NCBI GenBank assembly: GCA_964444305.1
Contig: CAYUGQ010000114.1
Coordinates: forward strand, 1 to 8,589
Direction: 5' to 3'
DNA length: 8,589 nt
Origin: JAKFFN01 sp964444305
Lineage (GTDB): Bacteria; Sumerlaeota; Sumerlaeia; Sumerlaeales; Sumerlaeaceae
How positions within the stretch are numbered: the first letter of the stretch is position 1; the number at the start of each line of letters is the position of its first letter. This document shows positions 1-5,985 of the stretch, in pieces. The notes below the pieces were generated by a model. The model worked only from the letters and a program-made list of their open reading frames with translations. It was not told where the DNA came from and ran no database searches. Made by a program: the position numbers and the translations under genes.

Positions 1-772
1 CATGTTATACGGGGGTGTTTTGCCGACGCGGGGGACGATTCGGTTTAATGATTTGGAGGTTCCGCGGCAGGCGCGGGTGGCGCGGGGGTCTATCGGGATT
101 GTGACGCAGGATGATAACCTGGATCCGGATTTTGATGTGGTGTCTAACCTGATTGTGTTTGCCCGGTATTATGGTTTTTCGGGGCGGGAGGGGGCGCATC
201 GGACGGATGAGTTGATTGAACAGGTGGGTCTGCAGGAGCATCGGAAACACAGGCCGGATGAGTTGAGCGGGGGGTTACAGCGGAGGCTGGTGTTGGCGCG
301 GGCATTGATTAACCGGCCGGAGCTTGTTTTTTTGGATGAGCCGACGACGGGGCTGGATCCGGATAGCCGGCAGGGTTTCTGGAAGTTGGTTTCTGAGTTG
401 AAGCAGCAGGGCTGTGGTGTGGTATTGACGACGCATTATATGGATGAGGCGCAGCGGCTGAGTGACCGGCTGTTGCTGATGCAGAGGGGCGTGATTGTGG
501 ATGAGGGAACGCCGGGGGAATTGATTTTCCGAACTTTGGGGTCGGAGGTGATTGAGGTGGCGGGGGTGGCGGAGAGTTTGTTGCAGGAGATGGCGGCGAG
601 GTCGGGGGCCTGGATGCGGCCATTTGGTGATGGGTGGCTGATGAATGTGATTCCGGATTTCCGGGCGGAGACATTGGCGGGGCTGGAGGCGGCGAAGCCC
701 TCGCTTTTTACGCTGCGTGCGGCTAATTTGGAGGATGTATTCCTTCGTCTGACGGGAGATGCGCTGGATTGA
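1..772 (+). CDS. ABC transporter ATP-binding subunit, NodI/DrrA-like exporter type (5' partial)
   Basis: This is the ATPase subunit of an ABC-2 type exporter; it would hydrolyse ATP at the cytoplasmic face to drive the permease encoded next. The gene starts before the window: Walker A is missing, and the first visible residues (MLYGGVLPTRG) match the stretch that normally follows GxxGxGKTT, so the Met at base 2 is internal. Counting from that Met, the Q-loop is Q36 in a TQDDNLDPDF stretch very like NodI, the signature is LSGGLQRR at 88-95, Walker B is LVFLDEP at 108-114 with catalytic E113, the D-loop is GLDPD, and the switch His is H145 in TTHYMDEA. The last 80 or so residues form the usual accessory C-terminal region. 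Its stop codon overlaps the start of the permease by 4 nt (TTGA). The family is secure. The substrate is unknown: a NodI-like look does not mean export of lipo-oligosaccharide. Confidence 0.93.
   Translation, partial: MLYGGVLPTRGTIRFNDLEVPRQARVARGSIGIVTQDDNLDPDFDVVSNLIVFARYYGFSGREGAHRTDELIEQVGLQEHRKHRPDELSGGLQRRLVLARALINRPELVFLDEPTTGLDPDSRQGFWKLVSELKQQGCGVVLTTHYMDEAQRLSDRLLLMQRGVIVDEGTPGELIFRTLGSEVIEVAGVAESLLQEMAARSGAWMRPFGDGWLMNVIPDFRAETLAGLEAAKPSLFTLRAANLEDVFLRLTGDALD
754..758 (+). promoter_or_regulatory. Shine-Dalgarno for the permease, inside the ATPase gene
   Basis: GGGAG lies 10 nt before the TTG at 769. It supports starting the permease at that TTG, which shares TTGA with the ATPase stop. 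The next in-frame Met lies more than 40 codons downstream, close to the first membrane span, so a later start is unlikely. Confidence 0.6.
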
Positions 773-1599
773 GTGAGGTTTCTGTTTCACGGGACAGGGG
801 GGATGATGCGGGTCCGATCAAGAAGCAGGTGCCGTCGTCGCTTTATGGAGTTTATGCGGTGTGGTATCGGCATGCGCTGGTTTATGTGCGGACATGGATG
901 GTTAATTTCCTGCCGCCGATGACGGAGCCGATTTTTTACCTGCTGGCGTTTGGGTTTGGTTTGTCGCCGATGGTGGGTGATTTTGAGGTGGCGGGCCGGG
1001 AGATGAATTATCTGAAGTTTATCGGGCCGGCGATGATTGCGGTGGGGGTTTGCTTTCAGTCGTTTTTTGAGGGGGCTTATGGGAGTTTTATCCGGTTGCG
1101 GTTTCAGAGGACGTGGCATGCGCTTTTGACGGGGCCGCTGGGTTTTTGGGAGATTTTCTTCGGGGATTTTGTGTGGGCGGCTACGCGGGGGATTATTGCG
1201 GGGGTGATTACGGGCATTGTGGTACTGCTGTTGGGGCAGATCACGGTGACGGGGTTGCTGTTTACGTTGCCCCTGGTGGTGCTGGGAAGTGTTGTGTTTT
1301 CGGGTATGGGGATTATGGTGGCGGGGGTGGTGAAGACGATCGACCAGATTAATGTGCCGGTGTTTCTTTTTGTGATTCCGATGTTTACGCTGAGCGGGAC
1401 GTTTTTCCCGCGGGAGAATCTGCCGTGGTTTCTGAGTATGGTGGCGACGGTGTTGCCGCTGGCGCAACTGGTGGATTTGATCAGGATGCCGATTGTGCCG
1501 AATCCGCAGTGGGTTATGGATTTGGTGGGATTGATTGTGTGGGGTTTGATTACTACGGTGGTGGCTTACCGGGTCATTTTCAGGCAGGTGTTCCGGTAA
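769..1599 (+). CDS. ABC-2 type transporter permease, NodJ/DrrB-like
   Basis: This is the membrane subunit partnered with the preceding ATPase; together they would export a small molecule, lipid-linked glycan or drug across the inner membrane. The product has 276 residues, normal for the family. A polar N-terminus of about 40 residues is followed by about six hydrophobic spans, near 44-66, 83-103, 136-157, 159-187, 196-212 and 250-270. ABC-2 hallmarks are EPIFYLLAFGFGL near 53-65, the cytoplasmic RxRFQRTWHALLTGPL stretch near 109-124, and LSGTFFPRENLPWFL near 208-222, the conserved loop of NodJ-type permeases. The start is a TTG overlapping the ATPase stop by 4 nt, with GGGAG 10 nt upstream, so the two proteins are probably made in fixed ratio by translational coupling. 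A terminator follows 26 nt after the stop. Substrate is not predictable. Confidence 0.92.
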   Translation: MSEVSVSRDRGDDAGPIKKQVPSSLYGVYAVWYRHALVYVRTWMVNFLPPMTEPIFYLLAFGFGLSPMVGDFEVAGREMNYLKFIGPAMIAVGVCFQSFFEGAYGSFIRLRFQRTWHALLTGPLGFWEIFFGDFVWAATRGIIAGVITGIVVLLLGQITVTGLLFTLPLVVLGSVVFSGMGIMVAGVVKTIDQINVPVFLFVIPMFTLSGTFFPRENLPWFLSMVATVLPLAQLVDLIRMPIVPNPQWVMDLVGLIVWGLITTVVAYRVIFRQVFR

Positions 1600-1625
1600 C
1601 TAATGGGTCTTGATAGAAATGGAAC

Positions 1626-1673
1626 AGCCGGATAAGGTGAGTGGTAAACTCTTTCCTTATCCGGCTTTATTTT
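1626..1673. terminator. Rho-independent terminator between convergent units
   Basis: A perfect 12-bp stem pairs AGCCGGATAAGG (1626-1637) with CCTTATCCGGCT (1655-1666) around a 17-nt loop. On the + strand it is followed by TTATTTT, so it ends the ABC transporter transcript well. Read on the - strand it lies about 43 nt after the last pseudopilin stop and is followed by GTTCCATTTC, a weak U-tract. It may therefore stop both converging transcripts, less efficiently in the - direction. Confidence 0.85.
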
Positions 1674-1708
1674 GTCCGCTGTTGTTTTGCGGTTAGATGT
1701 TTTATGTC

Positions 1709-2347
1709 TTAGTAAGTGAAGTTGTTGACGTCGTCTTCTTCGGTGCCGCGCTGGCCGGCGGGGAGCATTATTGTTTGACCGTTGCGGCCATTGGAGTAGA
1801 CTTGGAATGTGGCAGGGTTATAGTAGACGTCGGTTGCATAGAAAGGATTTTCTGGCGGGAGGCGTGTGGCGTTGTTGATGGTGTAGTTGTCATCATCGGA
1901 GCCTACGCTGCGGACGTAACGGTAGGGTGAGCCCCAGGGGTCGAGAATTTGTATACTGCCCATGGTGAGGGTTTCGGTGCTTTCATCGACCGGAGCGCCG
2001 TATATATCGCCGAGGTTCAGCTTTTTGACGTCGATGTATGGTCCCTGCCAGCGGGGATGGGCTGGGGCGCTGGTGTTGCCGCTCATGCTGCGGGTGAGAG
2101 CCAGGTACATGAGGCCGTTGCCTTCAAATTCGCGGACACCGTTGATTTCGCTGCCGCTGGGGGGGAACTGTCCGACGTCAAGCTGATAGCGGGTGACTGC
2201 GAGTTCGATGGCTGATATGGTGCCGCGGGCCGCCGCATAGCGAGCGCGTTCCACCTGGTTCGTGAAGACGCCCACTGCGATGGTGGCCAGCAGTCCGAGG
2301 ATCAGGACCACGACCAGGAGTTCCATTAATGTGAAGGCTTTTTTCAT
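1709..2347 (-). CDS. Pseudopilin P5, GspG-like (shortest of five)
   Basis: This is a type II secretion/type IV pilin-like subunit, expected to be cleaved and N-methylated by a prepilin peptidase and assembled in a pseudopilus at the inner membrane. Residues 1-4 are a minimal leader (MKKA), cleaved before F5 in FTLMELLVVV; E9 is the conserved Glu at mature position 5, followed by a single hydrophobic helix to about 28. Then come DVGQFPPSG (57-65), resembling the LDxGxYP region of GspG, HPRWQGPYI (97-105), DPWGSPY (136-142), YSNGRNG (184-190) and an acidic-aromatic end, EEDDVNNFTY. It is the most classical GspG of the set, at 212 residues. I chose the ATG at 2347 because it gives a canonical leader and has AAGG 12 nt upstream; a GTG at 2356 would add three residues, but AAGG would then be only 3 nt away. 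It lies 27 nt after P4 and is last in the cluster. Which fibre it joins is unknown. Confidence 0.87.
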   Translation of the reverse strand: MKKAFTLMELLVVVLILGLLATIAVGVFTNQVERARYAAARGTISAIELAVTRYQLDVGQFPPSGSEINGVREFEGNGLMYLALTRSMSGNTSAPAHPRWQGPYIDVKKLNLGDIYGAPVDESTETLTMGSIQILDPWGSPYRYVRSVGSDDDNYTINNATRLPPENPFYATDVYYNPATFQVYSNGRNGQTIMLPAGQRGTEEDDVNNFTY

Positions 2348-2374
2348 TGGTTGCACAGACCTTACTAGTTTTCC

Positions 2375-3214
2375 TTAGAACCTGCCGAAGTTTCTGCTGA
2401 CGCCATCGGTGCCAAATTCGTAGACGATGTCGTTTGGATCGAGGTTTGGAGGCAGCAATGTATCGGTATCTGAGAGGCCATCACGACCATAGCTGACTAC
2501 GGCATAGCGCTGGAAGCGATCTTCGTCAAAGCGGGTGAGTTCGCCGTTGCTGAACTGGGCGTGAGGGTTTTCGAAGTTGAACTGATCGCCACGATGGTCG
2601 TTGCCGTCACCGATGATGCCTATGGGCGAGTAGAAACGGTAGGGGTTACCCCAGGGATCGAGGGGGAAGTCGCGAAACATGTCGATGGAGTTGCGATAGT
2701 TGTCGTCGTAGGGACCGGTATACGTGGCGCTGGATGGGTCATACCAGAAGCGGTGGAAGTTAATGTATGGGCCGTTCCAGTCGAGGATCAGACGGCGCAC
2801 GCGAGGGTTGCCGCCGACACCGGGGCGACCATCGGCCAGGGTTAGCTGGTTGTTGATCTGATCTTCAGCGGGGATGGTGGGATTGATGAGGAAAATATTG
2901 CTGTCGGCTACGATGCCACCGAGGTGCTGATACTGATCGATTCGCTCTTCGTCGGTACGGACAGCGTTGTCGCGGCGGGCGGGGAGATCATCGAGTAGCT
3001 GGAAGGGCACATAAAAGCCGTGCATTACGGCGACGGCTTCTTCGGCCATGGCAATCTCACGGGTTTCGCCCTGGGCTACGCGGATGCGGGCATCTTCCTG
3101 TCTGGACACATACACTGGGACAGCGATGGTGGCCAGGAGGCTGATGATCATCATGACGGCCAGAAGCTCTGTGAGTGTCAAACCGCGGCTTTTGTTGGTT
3201 GTCAGTTGCTTCAT
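2375..3214 (-). CDS. Pseudopilin P4, GspG-like with long insertion
   Basis: This is a type II secretion/type IV pilin-like structural subunit. The leader MKQLTTNKSRG (1-11) is cleaved before L12 in LTLTELLAVMMIISLL, with E16 at mature position 5; Leu instead of Phe at +1 is less usual but tolerated in the family. The hydrophobic helix is followed by EDARIRVAQGE (40-50), an insertion of roughly 80 residues, WNGPYINF (146-153), DPWGNPY (186-192), SYGRDG (241-246) and a DPNDIVYEFGTDG tail (259-271) ending NFGRF. The start at 3214 is chosen because AAAGGA lies 7 nt upstream; an upstream in-frame TTG at 3256 gives 14 extra residues without supporting SD. P4 lies 56 nt after P3. The DPWG segment is nearly identical in DNA to that of P3 (26 of 27 bases), fitting tandem duplication or gene conversion. 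It has no cysteine. Exact role is unknown. Confidence 0.87.
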   Translation of the reverse strand: MKQLTTNKSRGLTLTELLAVMMIISLLATIAVPVYVSRQEDARIRVAQGETREIAMAEEAVAVMHGFYVPFQLLDDLPARRDNAVRTDEERIDQYQHLGGIVADSNIFLINPTIPAEDQINNQLTLADGRPGVGGNPRVRRLILDWNGPYINFHRFWYDPSSATYTGPYDDNYRNSIDMFRDFPLDPWGNPYRFYSPIGIIGDGNDHRGDQFNFENPHAQFSNGELTRFDEDRFQRYAVVSYGRDGLSDTDTLLPPNLDPNDIVYEFGTDGVSRNFGRF

Positions 3215-3221
3215 TTTCATA

Positions 3222-3227
3222 TCCTTT
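3222..3227 (-). promoter_or_regulatory. Shine-Dalgarno deciding the P4 start
   Basis: AAAGGA on the - strand lies 7 nt before the ATG at 3214 and only 1 nt before the ATG at 3220, so it favours 3214. It lies downstream of the alternative TTG at 3256. Confidence 0.6.
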
Positions 3228-3270
3228 AGCATAAGCCGTTCAGCAAAATACGTCAATTCTTTCTGAGGTG

Positions 3271-4071
3271 TTAGAACGCGCGGACGAGGTCGTCGCCGCC
3301 GCCGAGGTTACCTTCGGGGCCGACACCGGATCCGTCGCCGGGGACGCCGTTGGGGCCCAGGCTCAGGAGGGTGTTTCTATCGAAGCGTGTGGCGTCAACC
3401 GCGATACCATTGTAGTTGAAGACTGCAGAAGCGGGACCGCCAGGAGTGATGGACTGCTCGTTGATCCAGCCGCCGACTGCTGCCGTGTTGTTGTTGGCAG
3501 ACTCTCCGCCAACAAAAAGGAAGTAGGGGTTGCCCCAGGGATCGAGGGGTGAACCATAGGTCCAGGGGAAGGCGGGAGGATTGATGCCGGGGGTGAGCTT
3601 GCGCTGATACGACAGATACGGACCGCGCCAGCCGATAGATTCGGGGTCTGCCTGAACGCGAGCGCTAAGCTGGGGGTTAGTAAGGAGGGGCAGGCCAGTT
3701 TTGGCATCAAGGAAGATGTACATTGGGTTATTTGCAGAAGTGTTCAGATGGGCGTCGCGGATTGAGTCAACAACGTCATTTGGGTCGTGAGCGCCGATGT
3801 TATCGCCGACGGCTCCGGAGTCGTCCAGTACATGAAGGCGAACGATGTATCCGGTATCAATGGCGACCTGGGACTGGGCGTTGGCAATGGCTTCGAGGTC
3901 TGCCTGAGCGGCTGCGATGCGGGCATCGGATGCGCGGTTTGTCAGGACGGGAACGATGATCGTTACGAGGATGCCGATGATGATTACGGCGATCAGGAGT
4001 TCCACCATGGAGAAGCCGCTGGTCCGGCGGGTGTTTGCGTATGTTGTCATATTTCTGGTTCTCATAGTCAT
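3271..4071 (-). CDS. Pseudopilin P3, GspG-like
   Basis: This is a type II secretion/type IV pilin-like structural subunit of 266 residues. The leader (1-19, ending RRTSG) is cleaved before F20 in FSMVELLIAVIIIGILV, with E24 at mature position 5. Then come SDARIAAAQADLEAIANAQ (48-66, the helix continuation), GWRGPYLSYQ (147-156), DPWGNPYLFF (177-186), SLGPNGVPGDG (237-247) and the acidic-aromatic end GDDLVRAF (259-266). The last two features resemble the GspG C-terminal loop, where acidic residues bind calcium; binding here is inferred. The start codon overlaps the P2 stop by one base (TGATG), and its Shine-Dalgarno GGTGGA lies inside the last codons of P2, so translation is probably coupled. 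P2 and P3 look like the closest pair, sharing IAAAQADL and DPWGNPYLFF. No cysteine. An internal ATG at 4050 would also leave a workable leader, but it lacks the good SD. Confidence 0.88.
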   Translation of the reverse strand: MTMRTRNMTTYANTRRTSGFSMVELLIAVIIIGILVTIIVPVLTNRASDARIAAAQADLEAIANAQSQVAIDTGYIVRLHVLDDSGAVGDNIGAHDPNDVVDSIRDAHLNTSANNPMYIFLDAKTGLPLLTNPQLSARVQADPESIGWRGPYLSYQRKLTPGINPPAFPWTYGSPLDPWGNPYFLFVGGESANNNTAAVGGWINEQSITPGGPASAVFNYNGIAVDATRFDRNTLLSLGPNGVPGDGSGVGPEGNLGGGDDLVRAF

Positions 4072-4907
4072 CAGAATTCCACCATTAGATCATCACCGGC
4101 GCCGAGGCGGTCCGGGGCGGTGGGGTTTGTTATGGCATAACCGCGGAGGTAGGACTGGGGTGTGGTGCCGCCATCTCCGGGCATTCCGTCGGGGCCCATG
4201 GAGTAGATTACTGCACTGGAATAGGCGCCAGCGGTGTTGCTGGGGTCGGCAGCGTTGCCGTTAGGCGGGAAGAACAGATAAGGGTTGCCCCAGGGGTCGA
4301 TGGGAATGCGGTTGTCGTCATGATCCTGAAGACCATTGCCGGTACGATTCTGAATGGCGGCATAGTCACCATTGGAGCTATAAAACAAGTTTGGGTTTAT
4401 CATAGAGCCGGCGGCGGTGGCGTTCTGATAGGTAATGGAACGCTGGAAGGCAATGTAGGGACCGCGCCAGCGGGGGTGATCGTCGGTTCCGGCGAGCTGT
4501 TGACGTTCAGCCTGGGTGAGAAGGTCGCGGGAGTTGGGGTCGGTTCCGGGGAGGTTTCTGTTGGGGGTTCGATAAAGGAAGAAGGGTACTTCGTTGGTTA
4601 CGCCGCCGGGAGGAGGGGCGGTGTATCCGTTGAGTTCGATATTATCCAGATCTTCGAGGCGGGCGTAGGCGTCGATGTCTGCCTTCACGACCTGCTGGGC
4701 TTTCATTAGTTCGTTAAGATCAGCCTGGGCTGCGGCGATTTTGGCGTCTTCCACCCGGTTACGATAGATGGGGAGGATGATGAGTGACAGGATGGCGATG
4801 ACAGCGGCCACCATGGCGATCTCGATAGCTGTGAAGCCGCGCCGGGTATGCACAGGCATGGTCTTGAGAGAGGATGTTTTCATATTATTGGTCTCAAGCT
4901 TTATCAT
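4071..4907 (-). CDS. Pseudopilin P2, GspG-like
   Basis: This is a type II secretion/type IV pilin-like structural subunit of 278 residues. The leader (1-24, ending HTRRG) is cleaved before F25 in FTAIEIAMVAAVIAILSL, with E29 at mature position 5. It continues with EDAKIAAAQADLNELMKAQ (53-71), HPRWRGPYIAFQ (144-155), DPWGNPYLFF (204-213), YSMGPDGMPGDGG (235-247) and the acidic-aromatic end GDDLMVEF (271-278). The segment between the helix and the GPY motif is rich in Pro, Asn and Thr and does not match its paralogues. The ATG at 4907 is favoured because GAAGGA lies 8 nt upstream; an ATG at 4883 has no SD. P2 begins 22 nt after P1 and runs into P3 with a one-base overlap. Two insertions make it about twice the length of enterobacterial GspG (about 140 residues). 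No cysteine. Role in a specific secreton is not shown by the sequence. Confidence 0.88.
   Translation of the reverse strand: MIKLETNNMKTSSLKTMPVHTRRGFTAIEIAMVAAVIAILSLIILPIYRNRVEDAKIAAAQADLNELMKAQQVVKADIDAYARLEDLDNIELNGYTAPPPGGVTNEVPFFLYRTPNRNLPGTDPNSRDLLTQAERQQLAGTDDHPRWRGPYIAFQRSITYQNATAAGSMINPNLFYSSNGDYAAIQNRTGNGLQDHDDNRIPIDPWGNPYLFFPPNGNAADPSNTAGAYSSAVIYSMGPDGMPGDGGTTPQSYLRGYAITNPTAPDRLGAGDDLMVEF
4078..4083 (-). promoter_or_regulatory. Shine-Dalgarno of P3 embedded in the P2 tail
   Basis: GGTGGA on the - strand lies 6 nt before the P3 ATG at 4071. It overlaps the M-V-E codons at the end of P2. Together with the TGATG stop/start overlap this suggests that ribosomes ending P2 restart on P3. 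Confidence 0.65.
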
Positions 4908-4915
4908 ATATCTGT

Positions 4916-4921
4916 TCCTTC
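4916..4921 (-). promoter_or_regulatory. Shine-Dalgarno of P2
   Basis: GAAGGA on the - strand, in the 22-nt gap after P1, lies 8 nt before the ATG at 4907 and selects this start over the ATG at 4883. Confidence 0.6.
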
Positions 4922-4929
4922 AGGCTGTC

Positions 4930-5775
4930 TCAAAACTCGTAGTACTTGTCATCAGATCCGGCATCGCGCATGTGGGGTGGATTGTTGAACGGAGCGACGG
5001 TCTGGATAGGGTTGGGTTGGAGATCGACGAACCAGTCGAGGGCTTCCTGAGTGTAATAATTATTACTGGTCTGAAAGGTGCGGGGCTCGCCGGCGACGTC
5101 GCCGTAGAGGCGTTTTCCGCTGCTGACGTTAAAAGCGTTGGTGTCGTTCCAGAGGTGGCCAGGAACGAGGTTTCGTCCGTAGCTGACGATACCGGCAAAG
5201 TAGTTGGCTTTATCTCCGAGGGAGTCGTCGGCCCATTGAATTACGGGTTCACCGCCGCCCTGGGGGCGTTCGATTTTGATAAAGTACCCCATGTAGGGTT
5301 GGTTCCAGGGGTCGGCGGGCCAGCGTTCGGTGATGATTCCGCCGCCGGGTACGGCGATGTTCATGTTAATGGATTTTTCGGCCATTCCGCCGGACATGTA
5401 TTTTTCGCCCCATTGAGAGCGGATGCGAGTGGCCATTACTTGGCTGTTGCCGCGGCCAAACCAGTCGATGGCTTCACCGGGGAGGCCATTATCGAGGATG
5501 TACCGGGTAAGCTCATCTTGCCCGAAGCGCAGCCAGCTCAACCTGGGGTAAAATCCGAGGTCGCTGTGGGCGAAGGACATGCCTGTGGCAATACTGCGCG
5601 CTTCGGCGATGGCGGCTTTTTCTTTTTCGCGGTTTAACTGCTCCACGATGTTAAAGACTGCCAGCCCGGCAAAAATGGCGAGCAGGGCTGCCACCACCAA
5701 CATTTCGATGAGGGTGAAGCCGCGATTTCGTCTCGTTGGGCTCATTGTATATTTTAAGGTCTTCTTCATGGTCAT
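4930..5775 (-). CDS. Pseudopilin P1, divergent GspG-like, first gene of the cluster
   Basis: This is a type II secretion/type IV pilin-like subunit of 281 residues. The leader (1-19, ending RRNRG) is cleaved before F20 in FTLIEMLVVAALLAIFAGL, with E24 at mature position 5. P1 differs from P2-P5: the GPY motif is absent (the nearest stretch is SQWGEKYMSGG, 120-130) and the later motif is DPWNQPY (155-161). It has GFYPRLSWLRFGQDELTRYI near 74-93, SYGRN at 198-202, and it ends SDDKYYEF. It could be a minor or capping subunit, but retention of Glu5 argues against a GspK-type tip. In-frame ATGs at 5775, 5769 and 5745 all keep the leader; 5775 is preceded by GGGA 5 nt upstream. A sigma70-like promoter lies directly upstream, so transcription of the cluster probably starts here. 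No cysteine. Confidence 0.86.
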   Translation of the reverse strand: MTMKKTLKYTMSPTRRNRGFTLIEMLVVAALLAIFAGLAVFNIVEQLNREKEKAAIAEARSIATGMSFAHSDLGFYPRLSWLRFGQDELTRYILDNGLPGEAIDWFGRGNSQVMATRIRSQWGEKYMSGGMAEKSINMNIAVPGGGIITERWPADPWNQPYMGYFIKIERPQGGGEPVIQWADDSLGDKANYFAGIVSYGRNLVPGHLWNDTNAFNVSSGKRLYGDVAGEPRTFQTSNNYYTQEALDWFVDLQPNPIQTVAPFNNPPHMRDAGSDDKYYEF

Positions 5776-5789
5776 ATATGTCCCAGCTA

Positions 5790-5819
5790 ACTATATGACT
5801 TTACCGGAAAAAATGTCAA
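5790..5819 (-). promoter_or_regulatory. Sigma70-type promoter of the pseudopilin cluster
   Basis: On the - strand, a perfect -35 TTGACA (5819-5814) is followed after 18 nt by TATAGT (5795-5790), one base from the consensus -10. A start near 5783 would leave an untranslated leader of only about 8 nt before the ATG at 5775, or about 14 nt before the ATG at 5769. The match is strong for a housekeeping promoter and lies exactly where the cluster needs one. Confidence 0.7.
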
Positions 5820-5827
5820 CATTCTGG

Positions 5828-5841
5828 CATAAGCTTTTATG
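5828..5841. promoter_or_regulatory. Inverted repeat upstream of the cluster promoter (possible operator)
   Basis: CATAA-gctt-TTATG is a 5-4-5 inverted repeat ending 8 nt upstream of the -35 hexamer. Its position would suit an activator or repressor site. It is short enough to be chance. The rest of the 210-nt gap between panE and P1 shows no small gene and no convincing terminator. Confidence 0.25.
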
Positions 5842-5985
5842 ATGCGGGCCAAAGTCATGTCTTTCTGGTGGAAAATCTTGTTACCTGAACCGTGCCAATG
5901 CCTTACCGGCAAGGAGAAAAGAGGGGTTTTGCGGGGAAAGGTATTTTTCTTTGGAAAATTGGGGATTTAGAGGGGGCTGGCGAGG

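Noticed and set aside
1..1599. ABC transporter as the export partner of the pilin cluster
   Set aside because: It converges on the cluster from the opposite strand, beyond a strong terminator, and pseudopilins use Sec/SRP and a GspE/F platform, not ABC-2 exporters.
2345..2356. GTG at 2356 as the P5 start
   Set aside because: It leaves AAGG only 3 nt away; the ATG at 2347 gives a canonical short leader and a workable 12-nt spacing.
4768..5637. Long open frame on the + strand opposite P1 and P2 (289 codons)
   Set aside because: It is a Gly/Val-rich antisense frame made by the skewed composition. The - strand frames have leaders, motifs and Shine-Dalgarno sequences; this one has none.
5899..5914. 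Small hairpin (TGCC-TTACC-GGCA / palindromic CCTTACCGGCAAGG) after panE as a terminator
   Set aside because: The stem is only 4-6 bp and no U-run follows on the - strand.
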